A stretch of 64,000 nucleotides of DNA from Eopsaltria australis (GCA_034509425.1 JAVTVJ010000220.1:3835608-3899607); one strand, 5' to 3'; shown: positions 51,301 to 64,000, counted from the first letter of the stretch. Numbers and translations: made by a program. The notes: generated by a model from the letters alone, not told the origin.

Positions 51301-53467
51301 GCGGCAGTCACTATGGAGTTGTAGGGCTTGATATGAGATCTGATTAAATGCTAAGAAATGGTCTTGTTGACATTTTAAAATCAGTTTTTCCTTGAATTGA
51401 TTTTTATGTCTTCATATTTGTCATTTTAGAAAGCGAGCCTTGCATGCGAGGTAGGTGCAAAGGGCAGTTGGAAACCTCATGTTCATTCAGGGTTCACTCC
51501 CACAAATAACTCAATCCAGAAGTGTGTTGATGGCTTTCTGTGTTATCAGTGAGATAGGGAGGTGTACCTGCAATAAAGATTCAAAATTGCTGCTGTGTCC
51601 AAATTCATGTGCAGTTCAGTGTCTTCACTGAGGCTCACTAATTTTACTTGTTCTACAAGTGTGAAAAAAGGCTCAAATTCTAAAAGGGCATCACAGAAGA
51701 CAAAGATTTACAGAGTTGCTGGCACATGAAGTCTTTCTTCAGAAAGACCCGTTTCAGATTAGTTTTTAAATTTTGCATCATTCAAATTGCTGTTTGTGAC
51801 TTACTCCAGACTCCTTTTGAAAGTAACAGCTTAGAAATTCAACACAACTTTTCCAATATTTGTTTCTTCGAGTTGCAAGATGATGAATCCTGTTTGCAAG
51901 CTAAAATGTGTTATGTTACATATTATCTGTGTTTGAATTATTCCTGCCTCCCTGCCTCTGTGTATGGGATGGTTTCAGCACAGGTTTTACCAGAGCACAG
52001 AGAGATGAGACAGACCTGGGGGACTTTGCCTCCTTCAGCTGCTGGGAGGTTGGTCACTGTTCAGTGGCATTTTGTTTCTAGGTGTTGTGAAAAGCTGTTT
52101 CCTGAGCAATTAACTGCAGAATTTTGCTTCCTTTAAAGTGAAACACACAGGAAAGTGTGGTTTCTGAAGGCACAGTTACATTTCAGAGAGCTACTACAGA
52201 AATACTACCATTTCAATGTTTAACTACGTGACCCTTCTCACCTCCCTCTTAATATTTCTTTGGTATTTCTGATTATTTCCCTATTTGCTAGGGAAATTTG
52301 CCTTTCAGACCTAGGTCTGCTCATTAGCTGTAGATTAAAGATGATTTATTTTCTAAGGGTGACCATGGAAAAATATAATGACAAAAGGTGTTACAAACTC
52401 CCCTTGGGTTTCTGGAGACTTGATCCCTTCCTTTCTAACTGCTATTTTGCTTGCTTTGTCTTCTGTTTCTGGCTTGTGGCTCAGCCTTGCACTTGTTTCA
52501 TGCTTGGATTAAAGCAGTTAAGGCAAAGGCCTTGCTCATGTGAGTGGGGCTGTACAGATGCAGAGCACTCTCAGTTCACTCTCATGTACTCTGCCCACAC
52601 TCCTCTCTCAGCTCTCAATCACCCTTTCCAGTAATTGCATTAACTCAATGCAATAGTCTGACAAATTCCCAGACGTGTCATTTTTTTCCTTTTTGTAACT
52701 GTGTTTATAGGAACACACTGTGGTGAGAAGTTAATTCTACATCCACGCTAAATTAGTTGTATTTGGTTCACTCCTTTTCCCCTTCAAATGTTCTGTTTCA
52801 GAACTGCAAAGTAAGAGCTTATCTAGAGCTGAGACTACTGTGTCATTGTGGGCACAGTATTCCTTTGCTTGGCAGTTGAATAATAAGTTATATATCTAAG
52901 GAGGGGGACAGTTCAGGTTATGGAGGTTTTAGGCTTGTCCATCGTGTGATCTGCTCCCTTCAGCTGCTGCATCATCAAAACATTTCTCCCAATTAATTTT
53001 TTTTGTACTTCCACAGATGCATGAAAAATTACAAAAAGTCAGTAAAATCACTTTCTACAAGACTGCACAGCCTAAGCTTGAATGTATATCAGGAGAAGAA
53101 AATAGCAGGTGATAGAACACACTTGGTATGAAAGACTACATAATTATGTAGTGTGATCACTGGGGCAGGTGAACAAATTGGGTGTTTTGATGAGAGCGTG
53201 CTGGATGGAAAACTTAGACAAGAGTTGCTGGGAAAGAGCTTATGCCAGAGATGAGGCATGGTGGATCAAATCCAACAGGACACTTGAGGCACTGGGACAG
53301 CATGAAGAAACCCTGTGCTACTCACTGTGATTAGAATAGCAGCCTGAGAGAGATGGGCTCAGTCTGAATGCTGCATTACTTTGATTTTTGTCAATTAAAG
53401 CCTGATGCAATTAGATGAAGCCCTTGCTCTGTGTACTTGACACTGCAAGATGCTGAGGAGGCTGGCC
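39365..53467. other. 5' flank of FAM20C, no gene recognised
   Basis: Fourteen kilobases of AT-rich sequence upstream of FAM20C. Open reading frames are short and none resembles a known family or has paired splice sites that I could connect. It contains a possible ancient-repeat relic near 41.74-41.81 kb and an A-rich purine-biased stretch at 45.72-45.98 kb. An unrecognised 5' exon or lncRNA cannot be excluded. Confidence 0.6.
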
Positions 53468-53560
53468 CTGATCCAGCAAAGCACTTAAATGATTCCATTA
53501 GTTTAAATGGCTCTACCTGTGTGCTTAAAATTAAGCATGCACTTAAGTGCTTTGCTGGGT
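53468..53560. mobile_element. Ancient palindromic (MITE-like) element, copy B
   Basis: Perfect 16-bp inverted arms CCAGCAAAGCACTTAA (53473-53488) and TTAAGTGCTTTGCTGG (53543-53558) enclose about 54 bases, including GTGCTTAAAATTAAGCATGC. The reverse complement matches the relic at 4.0 kb (AGCACACA, TAGAGCCA, AACT). It is probably a non-autonomous DNA element, but the family is not identified. Confidence 0.65.
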
Positions 53561-54189
53561 TGCTGCCAGTGTGTGCAATGGGTGGCAACATCAGATTTTT
53601 ACTGACCACCACCATGGTCTTTCTTTGGTCTTTGCATGCAGGGGAACTGTAAGGTTTCATTTATTGCCTCTTTAGGTCGGCTGTCTAGGTTGTGATTTTG
53701 ATAAAAATAAGTGGTAACACTAAATAAATCACCCCCAAAAAGTGCTTCTCTCACAGAATTTTTACAATGCACTCTATCAGAAACTGTCCAGCCAGAGTAC
53801 TGCTGAACTGAACCATTCCAGTGAACAACACTGAAGTGTTTGAGGTAGTTAAATTCAGAGACCTGATGCCTTGTAACCAGTGAATGTTTTTTTTGGGAGC
53901 AGTTGAAGACTATTATTTGAAATGGCTGATGTTCTTGACAGAGTGAAGGCCACATAGCCAGGTGTCTAATGACATTCTTGGATTAAATGGAGCTATAGTC
54001 TGTGTATAATTGTGATAAAAGTATATCATAAAATACTATAAATATAATCATGAGGTTTATATGCTGTTCTTAAAACAAAATCCCGAGGCACTGGTAATTT
54101 AGAATTAAGCATATCCACCAAAAGTCTGGAAACTTGGAGGTCATATAGGTGCAAGACTGTATGGAGAAATTTGAGCTGATTTACCCTAA

Positions 54190-54575
54190 ATTAAGGAAAA
54201 TGGGCTTGGAAGAGACCTGAGGAGTTCACTTAGTTCATCTGCCTCTTTAAACCACCAACACCATCTATTCCCCATGGTCCCTAAGCTGTTTCAGGACATA
54301 ACAGTCTTTACCATTAGAAAGTATTTCCTGATGTCTGAATTGAATTTCCCTGGCTGTAATTTTATCTCATTATTTCTTGTCTAACCTACCACGCACATGA
54401 AGAATAGATTATTCCCTTCCCATATGCAGCATCCTTTCACAGCAAGTCTCAGGGCAGTGCTGAACTACTGTTCCTCCTGCGATTCTTCCTGATTGCTTTA
54501 TTTTTTTTTCCATTTTCACACTTCTCTCATTTCCATCCCTCTAGGACCTCGCTCTGGACAACCACCTGTGAGGGA
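54190..54575 (-). mobile_element. Old, diverged CR1 LINE 3' fragment
   Basis: Landmarks GGCTTGGAAGAGACCTGAGG, AGTATTTCCTGATGTCTGAA, TTCCCTGGCTGTAATTTTAT, TTGTCTAACCTACC, ACATGAAGAATAGATTATTC and CGCTCTGGAC occur in the order expected for a reverse-complement CR1 3' region. It is longer and more diverged than the other two copies, which suggests an older subfamily. Confidence 0.75.
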
Positions 54576-56635
54576 CTAAGAAAGGAGCTGACACAATGCT
54601 CCTGAGGTTTTAGGCAACAGGAAAGTCTGGTGGGTAGAAAAAATTGTGCATCTCTGCCTTTTGCTGGATCTCACCAGCCTCTCTGAGTGCAGAGTCCCAC
54701 TATACAAGATGATGTGTGTGACTTTATCTAGAAGACTTTTTTAATTAGAGAAACACCTAATTATCAAACTCCTAATTTCTTTCACTTCACAGCAAGTGAA
54801 GGAGGACACAAAGCTGTGGTCAGAGGCAGCTGTCACTGACAGGTCTGTGTTTTCCGTGGGTGGTGGATTTGCATTCCTGCTCTTTCTGGGTGACTGCTGT
54901 TTGCCCCTCACAAAGGAGGCTCAGTTCTGAAGCTGACTGTTGGGCACCAGACAAAGGGCCAAGGCTGGTGCAGTTTATGAGCCACACAGCAATTTTTGCA
55001 AGCTTTGGCTAGTCAGCTCTTAGACCAAGACCTTGAGGGGAGGTGTGAAACAGGAAAAAAAGAAATCAAGCAACTCCTGAATGCCTTCTGCACTTTTTTA
55101 GCTCAAATCCAAGAAAGGCTATTTCAGGCTTGGGAAGTTTCAGTTACATTCCAGTGATTGATTTTTATTTCTCTGCTGAAGATCAGGTTTTCTTAACAGC
55201 TTGGCACACTTGATAACCCTATCTCAGCATTTGGGCACACTTTAGGTGCAGATTTTTTTCCTCGGAGAGCTCTACCAGTATTAAACATTTTTTTCCCCAG
55301 GAATATCCCTGAGTTCAGCCTGTAAACATCAGGAATTCAGAGGGCAGCTCTTGCACTGACCATGCTTACTGAGCAGCCCTCCCTTCCACGTGCTGCTGCG
55401 CTGCTCTTTTTAGGATTCCCAAAGCACCTCAGGGAACTTGTGCAGTGCCCAGCCCTGCCTTCCCTGAGCTCTGATAATGCTCCCCTGGTGACAGATGATA
55501 CTCACGTGGGTGCAAAGCCAGTTATATTTACACTCTCCCAGCAGGCTCAGTGCAGTTGTCACAACTTGTCAGTGGTCGGGGCCGAACGGTTTGTGGTCGG
55601 CGTAAAGATATTTTTCTGTTACAGAATCTGGCGTGTTTAAAAAGGAGCTGGGTGACTGTGATTATTAAGATGTAATCAAATGCATTAAGGCAGCTATTTC
55701 CTTCACCATTAATAATGAGAAAGCTGGCAATGTAATCTCCCCTTCGTTCTCTTGTTTCACTTTTGTGGTGAGAAATGAAATGAAAGCAATCAGGAGCTCC
55801 AGGAGCCTTTTGGCACTGTGTATTTTTGTTGTCATAAAAATCATAAAGTAAGTACTTCTGTCATGTATTTTTAGTTAAAAATTTTGCTGGAGAAAATCTG
55901 TCCTTTATCATAGCTCCTAAGTGTTTCCATAAATAAGAATTAGGCTCTTAATTCATAGAGATACTTTGGAAAACTCTCTCTTAAACCACACTTGCAGTGT
56001 GTCTGTCTCCTTCCCAGGTAATCTTCTTCAGTTTTAGTTTCTTATATGGTATATTTATTTGTTTACTAAAGCTTATATAATTTATTTTAAATCCTCCCGA
56101 AGAGTTAAGGGATTAGAAAATGATGGGTTATAACAATAATTTTAAATCATGTTTAATACCTTAAATACTTTTCCACTACAGCAGGTTAAATAGTCACCAG
56201 CCTTTACCTTATAAAGCCTCATTTAAACCTAATGCTCAAACGAAATGCTGTAGAAATTACCATTTAACACTTGTGTTTGACATGGGTTTATGATGTTTTC
56301 TCAGCTGAGGAAAATGAGAAAAACTGAGTTGAAACAGTTGAATTCCATTATCTTTGATCCTGCTCCTTTTTAAAACTGATGATCTTCTCACAGTTTATCT
56401 AATGACTCCCTCGAGTTTGTTAACCTTTGTAATTATAGCATTTAATTTTTCATCTATCTCTTTAATCCATTTTTTAGTAGAATCAAGATAATTTCTTCAT
56501 ATTTTAGAGTAAGGACCGGGTTCCCACTAGAACCTGGAGCTCTAATTAGACATCCAAGGCTGAGGTCTTCTGATGTGCTTTGCCAGTGCTGGTCTTAGAC
56601 TCCTCTGGCTGTAATAACACAGCCTGACAATTCCC

Positions 56636-56677
56636 ACTGGGAGATCTCAAAGGTAAACTGGGAGGTCTCAAAGGTAA
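56636..56677 (+). repeat. 21-bp tandem duplication
   Basis: Two adjacent units begin ACTGGGAGATCTCAAAGG and ACTGGGAGGTCTCAAAGG. They differ at one position. Confidence 0.92.
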
Positions 56678-58273
56678 TTCAGGCAAGGAGCAGAATTTAT
56701 TTATTCTTGCTTTCCAAAGTGATAAAGTGAGTGAGAAGGAAGGTGAAATGACTTGTGCAAGATAAAAGAGGTAATCCAAAAGTCCTCATGGTGAATGGCA
56801 AGACTCCACTCATTTCAGTGGTTTTGGAGCTGCTCTTCTGCATCAGAGCAAATGAGACTCAATGGATGCATCTTCAAAGGCTGAATGAGGAAAGTCCTTG
56901 AGATACAGCCATGCCTCCCTCTCCTGATTTCACTTACTCTGTGTCTGTCCCTCACAGGGATTTCTCATTGTACTTTCAGTAACATGAAGGTTTAGCATCC
57001 TCGGGAACATGCTCTGTATTCCAGTGCTTCCATAGACTCTCAGTTCCTTCTCACTGGTTTCTCGTTCTGGGAATGAGAGCATGGTTTTAGTCCTCCAGCA
57101 GGAGCATCCTGCCTGTGTGCACAGCAGCAGGCAAAAGCCCTTTATTCAAGGACAAGAAGTGTTTTTGCTTTGGACCTGTGTGCTGAGGGCTCCCAAAGCT
57201 GCCAGTGTGTCTTTGATGAGATGCCGAGCTCCTGTTAGCGTGGGGAGGAGCCCTGACTTCTCACTCTAATCCCTCCTGGGGCAGTGCCCTGCTCAAAGAG
57301 AGAAATGGAAATGGGGCTGTTCCCAGCAGCTCTCTCGCTGCTGCCTTTCCACCAGTGCCAAGCTCACGGTGCCAGGGAGACCTTGCTCGTGCCCCCACTG
57401 TGATCTCCTGTTCCTGGGAAACTGTCAGGATGGCTCCTCCAAGAGAATCAGCTGTGTTTCCAGTGATAAATCCTGTGATCCATCTTCCCTTTCCATCAGC
57501 TGGAGCAGGCTGGCTGCTCCTTGGGATGGCAGAGCCCCTCTCCAGATCGTGCCCTGTGCCCTGCAGGGCTGGGGAGAGGGTGTGTGCACTTTGCTCCTCC
57601 CGAGCCCATGTGGGTCATGTCACTGCAGAGCTGAAGCTCTGATGGGGTTTGCTGCCCCTCCTGAGCTCAGAGAAGATCCTGCTGTGTTTTCAGTCCTTCC
57701 CAGGTTGGTTTTGTGTCACTCTTGATCTCTCCTCTTTGCTCCTTGACTCTGCCATGTCTGACTCTGCTTTCCCATCCCCTGGAGTTAGGGGATCCTATCC
57801 CTGTTGTAGAGGTGGGCTGGGATTTGCAAAGGGACTTCTTATTTTTTTGGAAGAGACCATATCCTGTGCCCTAAAGGGGAGAAAAAAAGCAATGTAGACT
57901 CTGTGTCCCTTGATGCCTGCATTTGTTTCCCCGTGTATGGAAGAGCTTTCCTGGGGGCAAGGCCATCCTGTGCTCTGCCACCCCTGCCCTGGAGGGTTTA
58001 CGAAAGTTCTGTATCCTTTCAGTGCTGACTTAGGGGATGGCTTTGCCCAGATTTTTTCTGCATAGTTATTTTTCCTCTCCTCAAAGCACCAAACTGCCTG
58101 CTCTGCCTCTGATAGAGGGGCAAAGGAAAAGTGCTTTTTGTTAATTCTTGCATAGAAAATCAGCTGCAGCACTGCAAGGATGAATTTATCTTCCAGCTCT
58201 TTGGCTTGTACTTTAGTCACACTTTGTCAAACAGACAATGCTCATCACTTATATATAAAATCCTTACAGAGAA

Positions 58274-58300
58274 TATACAGGTAAGAAGAATACCTGTATA
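58274..58300. repeat. Perfect 10-bp inverted repeat with 7-nt loop
   Basis: TATACAGGTA (58274-58283) pairs with TACCTGTATA (58291-58300) around AGAAGAA. It is short enough to occur by chance in AT-rich DNA. Confidence 0.85.
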
Positions 58301-59540
58301 ATGAAATAACAAGTCTTGGCATTTTCTACAGAAGCAGCCAAACATTCAGCTGTGATCAGTTTTATTAAAAGGAGAAACTGCTGGAAACAATAGTGTTCCA
58401 AATAATTGAGGAGAGTTGAATTTGATGTCTGGCTGGTGTCTGTAATAAATTTCTCTTGTCTGCTCAGTCCACTTACTGCAGGTAGGAACCCTGTGCAGTG
58501 ATTAAAGAAGCAAAATATTTTAGGCATAACAGAATGTAGGAATTCTTCCAGTGAACTGGACAAAAATAGCTCCACAGGTAGATAAATGGAAGGGGAAGTG
58601 CTTTTATTTGAAATCCACATTAAATTAGGGAGCTGTTATTTTTGTTCCTCACCCCTTGCAGCTGACAGTGAAGCAAAACGATATTTTTGGGATATTGCCT
58701 TGTACAGGCTCTGTCCAGCCTTTTCATTAACACCTCAGGAGCTGAGGCAGGGAAAGGAGCTGCCTCCCCTTGGTGGAATTGCTGGGCAGGAGAGGAGGGA
58801 AGGTCAGGTACTGCTGCAGAGGAGGGGAGGAAAAGATCAAATCATGGTTTGCTTAAACTCTGGGTGGAGTTCATGACCTGGATGTCCTCTCTCTCAGCTC
58901 TGCAGGGCAGAGATGATGTGGGCAGGACCGTGCCCAGAGAGGGGGGTGCCCATATAGCTCCTCCCTGGTGTGGATGTAGAGAGATCCCAGTGCTCTGCTC
59001 TAAATGTGAAGTTGGGTTTTTTGAGGACATTGTGACTGCAGCCCAGGTTTCCCAATATTTTAAAGAGGGTTAGGCAGAGAGAGCCCCGTTGCCTTTCAGC
59101 AGGGCAATACCAGACTAGAAGGCACTTCTAGGGCCAAAGGCAGCAGCTATAAATAACTCCTTTAATCACTGCAAGAAAAGGAGTAAATAAGAACATTGTC
59201 CTACAAAACAGTTCTGTTTAATGTTTCATTAACATTTTGTGAACGTTGATAATTCTTTCTTATATAATTTAATGTGCTGGGCTCTTCTATCCCTGGAGTT
59301 CTGTCCAGATGGGGTGGTGCATCCCAGAGAGTGAGGAGTGTCAGGGCCGTCAGGGTATCACTAGAGTTAATGCAGGAGTTGTCAAACGGTGCCTGTTCCC
59401 TGCCCGAAAGCTCTGTATTAGCACAAGGCTGCGGAGCTGCAACATTCATCACCAGGGAGTATTACTTGAAAAGATCATTTAGTATCTGTCAAGGCTGCTG
59501 TAATATTTTTTTGGCCAAAGAATTTAAGTGGGAAGATACA

Positions 59541-59570
59541 TGTGTGCGTGTGTGTGTGTGTGTGTGCGCG
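59541..59570 (+). repeat. (TG)n dinucleotide repeat with CG interruptions
   Basis: TG repeat of 30 bases with CG at 59547 and a GCGCG end. Alternating purine and pyrimidine makes it a Z-DNA-prone sequence. Confidence 0.93.
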
Positions 59571-61299
59571 CCTCCACTTCTGATTAATTGTAATCTCACA
59601 TAATGCACTCCTCAGCTTGACATTTTGAAAGTAAGGGGTAGGTTGGTTGATTCCTGAAATCAATTATAATTCAGATTTTGGAGTGTGAAAAACGGATAGA
59701 GAGCTTTCTCTAAACCTTTTAGACACAGCTAGAATTTGGACTGATTTATTATGCACTTCCACTGTGCTCTGCTGCTCATGTAATGAAATCTTTAGGAATT
59801 TATTGCAAGAAAATGGCTCCTTTTCACAAATTTGATGCAAGGAGAAGATGGAATTTGTATTTTAATTGCATTTTGGTAAGGAAAAACAAAACCAGTCAGA
59901 GCTTTGGCCCTTTGTACACCTGATGAATTGAGTCTCTGGTGTTCCTAACTCAGGGTGTGAGAAACTTAGATCTGCATTAATGCCTGTGTGAAACTTTTAA
60001 AAACATAAAAACAAACATATGCTGGGTTAGTTTATTTGCCTTCGTTTGCAGGAATAAATTAGCAAAGTCAAAATATTTCCTGATGCTTCATCAGAAGAGA
60101 CTTCTGTTGGTTCTCCTTTAGGTGTTGCACTCATAAATGCATCTCTTTAGAAAGATTAAGTGGTCTTCAGGTTCTCCTGAAACAGCAGAGATGTTAACTT
60201 CTGAATTAATGCATGCCCCAAATGAAGGTCTGCCCTGGAGATGATGTTTTGGAATGACAGCTGTCTGCACATGAATTTAGTGAGGAACAACCATCACAGA
60301 CTGCTCTTTTAATCTGAATCACCTTTCATGTATAAACATGGTGAACTTTATCACACTTAACAATCTTCAACATTTATGAAGCAGGTTTCCAGCTAAAGAA
60401 TCCAATAACACCTGTGTGCTCAGAAGTCCAGAAGAAGGGGGGAAAAAATGTGGTGAAAGGCTGTCTGGGCTGTTGTAGAATAAGTCGGATGTGTGATTTG
60501 GATCTCAAGGAATGTCTGTAGCAGTGTGATGGGTATCAGTGTATCTCCATCGGGTATCAGTGCCCGGCTGCGAGCTGGGAGCAGATTGTTACTGAGGAAC
60601 AATAGGGTTTTTTCATTAAGCTCTTCCCTGTTGGCTAAGACAGATAAGAAAGCCTCCTCCTACTTGACTCATGCAGTAGATAAGATAAAGATCTGTATAT
60701 GAGATAAAACTGAAGTGCAACTGGAACCTGGAAGAGCCATTTTCTAGGAGAAAAAAGCTTAGCAGGCGTCAGTTTATGAAAAATAAAATAGGCATGGATT
60801 TGTGCTGTGTTCTGGTAAAAGCAAAGCCCAGCTGTTGGCTCAGTGTATTTTCTGTTGGAGACTGGATTGTAACCCAGGCATCATCTGCAGGTTGTAATTC
60901 TCCCCTCTGGAGCTTTTGGAGCTGGGGAGGTTCAGTTGTTTGCTCTGAGAGAGCCTTCATGCCATGTTAACATGTGTGGCAATCATGAGCAAAAAGTGCT
61001 GACCTTAGCAGGCTGCAAGGCTTGTGTCTTATGTGGATGAGTATTCCTTGAATTTCCTTCTCACAGTGAACTGAAAAAGACCTTTTACAGGTTTATCATT
61101 CCTGAGCTTTACCTGACCACTGTGGTGGCAGCACTCCCAGTCATTAGGAGAACTCAAAACCAAGCAGGGTTTTTTTTTCTTTTCTGGGAACACTTCCTTT
61201 CCAAAGCAGTGACAGAGCAAGAGGAATCATCCATTTTTTTCCCCTTGAAGAACTTATTTCCATTTTCTCTTAATTATCTGCACCACTGGTTTCTGCCTA

Positions 61300-61865
61300 T
61301 GTGCTGGGTTTGGCTGGGGTAGAGTTAATATTCATCACAGTAGCTGGTCTGAGGCTGTGTTTTGGATTTATTGGTAATTCAGGGATGTTTTAGTTATTGC
61401 AGAGCAGAGCTCACACAGGGTCAAGGCCTTTTCTGCTCCTCACCCCACACACCAGCCAGGACAAGGGGTGCACAAGGAGCTGGGAGGGGACACAGCCAGG
61501 ACAGGTGACCTCAAGGGATATTCCAGACCTTATGGATGATGCTCTATGTTTAAAGCTGGGGTAAGAAATCAAGAAAGGGGGGGCACAATCAGAATTATGG
61601 CATTTGCCTTCCCAAGTCACTGTTCCATGTGATGGAGCTCTGCTTTCCTGGGGTGGCTGAACACCTGCCTGCCCATGGGAAGTGGTGAATGGATCCCTTG
61701 TTTTGCTTTCCTTGTGGGTATGGACTTTGCTTTACCTATTAGCTGTCTGAGGTTGATTTTTTTTTTTTTTAATTTTACACTTCTGCTTCTCTCCCCGTCC
61801 CATGAGGAGAGAGTGAGCAAACTGCTGCTTGGGGATGAGCTTCTGTCTGGGGTTAAACCACAGCA
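61300..61865 (+). mobile_element. Solo LTR of an avian endogenous retrovirus
   Basis: The sequence runs from TGTGCTGGGTTTGGCTGGGG to GGGGTTAAACCACAGCA, with internal landmarks GGGATGTTTTAGTTATTGC, TCAAGGCCTTTTCTGCT and GAACACCTGCCTGCCCATGG. I recognise this from memory as an LTR type that is abundant in songbirds. It has TG...CA ends and is about 566 bp. No internal retroviral genes flank it, so it is a solo LTR. Flanking GCCTA (left) and GCACA (right) match at only three of five bases, so the target-site duplication is unclear. The exact family name needs a Repbase or Dfam comparison. Confidence 0.85.
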
Positions 61866-64000
61866 GCACATTCTTACCTCACTGGCTCACATGAATAAAG
61901 ATTCCAGGGATTGTGCTTACACATTTCCCCTTGCTCTGTGCTTCCCCAGTGCTCTGTGCACTGCTCCAATAGCATATATGGGTCAGATTATATATTACAT
62001 TCTGAGTTTGCATGATGAGCTCTGACTGAAGCACCTAGGGACAAATAACCCAAATACAGGCCTGGATTCCTCCAGTAACTTGGTTGTAGTACACTGCTCA
62101 TTATGTGAGTGCTTGAGTACCTACCCCTTCATGATTAAAGATATACAAAATATAATTTAGGTGTTCCACTGTCTGCTTTCTCAGGGAATATTTCCTTTCT
62201 AGGTGAATAAATTCCTTAGTTTGAACAATGCAGTTACAATTTTCATGTTATCCAGGTTTGTGGCGTTTTCTCCACCACCTTCATTTAGCTACACTGCAGG
62301 TTCTCTAGAGGAGAATTGTACCCTGAAACCTGGGGTAAATTTCAGAGGAAAAACATCTTAATATTAACTAGATTTAAGCAGAATGTTGAAGCACATACAA
62401 AACTCTTTACTAAGCAGCTCTACATTGAGTCCTTGTTAAAAATGCCCAAAGAACCTTTGAGGTAAAAGAACACATGAACCAAAGGGGTCTTCTGTGCTGG
62501 GCAGTGCTTGACTGAGGCAGAGACTTGAGCAGAAAAGATTATTTGCTCTTGGGTGTGCTGGATGTGCTGCATTTTAGGTGTGTCTGTTTGCTGGAGTCTC
62601 TTGCTGCAAGAAAGCTGGGCTGGCAGCAGGTAATTAATGAGAGGATTAAAGTGAGAAGAGTGTGATCATCAGGTATCTTCCAAAATGGATTGTAATAGAA
62701 AGTGGCAGAATCTGCTGGCAATAAAATCCAAAGATGAAGTGCTTTCATTTAATCAATTAAGATCGATTAGTGGAATCAAAGGTACAGTATGGGTAGCAGC
62801 TAATGCAGAGGTTAAAGCATTTTATCACCAGTAATTATGAAATTGGCTCAATTTTCTATTTCAAATCCTCATGTTTGCAGTAAGCATTATAAATAATAAA
62901 ATGATATTATGATTTATTTAATATTTATCACCCATCTTAGTTGCTTGAGTAAAATCACACTGTACCTCAAACCGTGAGATTTTCTCTCTAATTCTAAATA
63001 GGCAATTTCCATCACCTTTTTAAGACCTCTCTTTAAACCTGTTTCATAACAGTATCCACCCATAATGAAATGAAAAATGATCAGGATTATGGACCTTTGC
63101 TTTTGCAAAACCAGTTGTTTTTTTTTCCAAACGCTGACCCTCACTTTACCACTTCACAGAAGCATGATTTTTCTACAAATCCTTTTGTTTTAATTTTGGA
63201 GAAAAGCCTCAATGGAGACATGCTTACACAGCAACACCATCCTTTTGCTATGAGAGCTGGTTTGCTCAGAGCCAGCCCGAGCTGTCCTGACAAATGAATT
63301 CTTTTGTGGGTGTGAGCTGTGTTTCCCTTAGGGGTGTGTGTAGTCAAGTTGTACCAGCACATCCTTGCTAATGCAAGCCAGTCCCAGGCTTGGGGCAAGA
63401 AGCTGCACAGGGACAGGGACAGGGACCCTTCTGCTGGTGAGGACACCCACAGAGGCAGGGGGTGTTGAGCTTTGTGTGAGCTCTGGCTCACAGGACACTT
63501 CACAACCAGCACCTTCCCAAGGCTCCTTTAAAGTTTTTCCCACCCTTCTGGCCGTATCAAATCAGAGAAGTTTTTTTGGCTCACAGAGAAAGATGTTTTC
63601 AAATGATTCTTGGCTTTCAAACCTGGGCTCCACCCTGCTCCAAGGGTGCTGATTTAAATGCAATTATAAAACTGTATTGAATGCAGCTGAAAAAATATGG
63701 GTGGTTTCTCAGCTAGAGCAAGGCGCTTCTTTTCACCTGCACGAAGAGAATATTTCATGCAGACCCCTTCCCCTTGTTAGCTCCAAGAGGTGAATGTTTC
63801 TGTCCTGAGTGTTGCTTGTTCCCAGCCTGAGGGGTCAAACAGCTGCTTTGTTCCATGTGTTGATGAGGGAGGGATGTTCCATGCCTGGATCTTGGAAGAA
63901 TCACTCAGAGATCCACCTGGTGTGCCACGTGCTGAGGTGGAGCCATGGTCTCTGATAGAAAGGGTTGGACCAAGAAAGGAAATAATCATCATATATACAA
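61866..64000. other. Intergenic stretch right of the LTR, no gene recognised
   Basis: Ordinary AT-rich sequence with a short GGGACA triplication near 63.41 kb. No coding signature is seen. Confidence 0.6.

Larger units (their letters stand above)
54580..61299. other. Intergenic stretch, no gene recognised
   Basis: AT-rich sequence between the old CR1 and the solo LTR. It holds a 21-bp tandem duplication (56.64 kb), a 10-bp hairpin (58.27 kb) and a GT repeat (59.54 kb). Segments at 57.1-57.9 kb are more GC-rich with short open frames, but these have no family signature. Confidence 0.6.

Noticed and set aside
51726..52136. 136-codon plus-strand open frame
   Set aside because: Cys- and Phe-rich without domain motifs or convincing splice-site pairing. 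A frame of this length is expected by chance in 64 kb.

Overview
The window looks like nuclear DNA from a bird, probably a songbird. It is mostly non-coding, about as AT-rich as typical vertebrate intron or intergenic DNA. It carries 3'-end fragments of CR1 LINEs, a solo LTR of a type I recognise as common in passerine genomes, simple repeats, and one strongly GC-rich CpG island. There are no bacterial-style operons, no CRISPR array, and no tRNA or rRNA that I could recognise.

The only protein-coding gene I can support is FAM20C, the Golgi and secreted Fam20C kinase. It lies on the minus strand and enters the window 5' end first. Exon 1 (37629 down to 37115) sits in the CpG island, exon 2 is 35401 down to 35226, and exon 3 is 26583 down to 26505. 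Splice sites are canonical (GTGAGT, GTATGT and GTAAGT donors; AG acceptors) and the phases chain exactly (TG|G Trp, G|CT Ala, AA|- Lys). The three exons encode the first 256 full codons plus two bases of the next, out of an expected total of roughly 550 residues. The C-terminal catalytic part lies beyond position 1, so intron 3 fills at least 26.5 kb here.

Layout: 1-26504 is intron 3 (simple repeats, a 16-bp perfect hairpin next to a duplicated 23-bp block, an ancient palindromic-element relic, a CR1 fragment). 26584-35225 is intron 2 (one CR1 fragment). 35402-37114 is intron 1 (a T22 run). 37020-37760 is the CpG island with exon 1, a G-quadruplex-type run just upstream of the ATG and an upstream ORF ending 19 nt before it. 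38.6-38.9 kb holds a candidate promoter (CCAAT, CRE-like and TATA-like motifs in order on the minus strand). 39.4-64 kb is 5' flanking DNA in which I see no gene: an ancient palindromic element, an old CR1, small duplications, a GT repeat and the solo LTR at 61300-61865.

I found no convincing new biological system. The most useful leads are the 5' regulatory architecture of FAM20C, the bird-type Gly/Ala-rich linker in its exon 1, the structured block at 5.1 kb, and the two diverged copies of one old palindromic element 49 kb apart.
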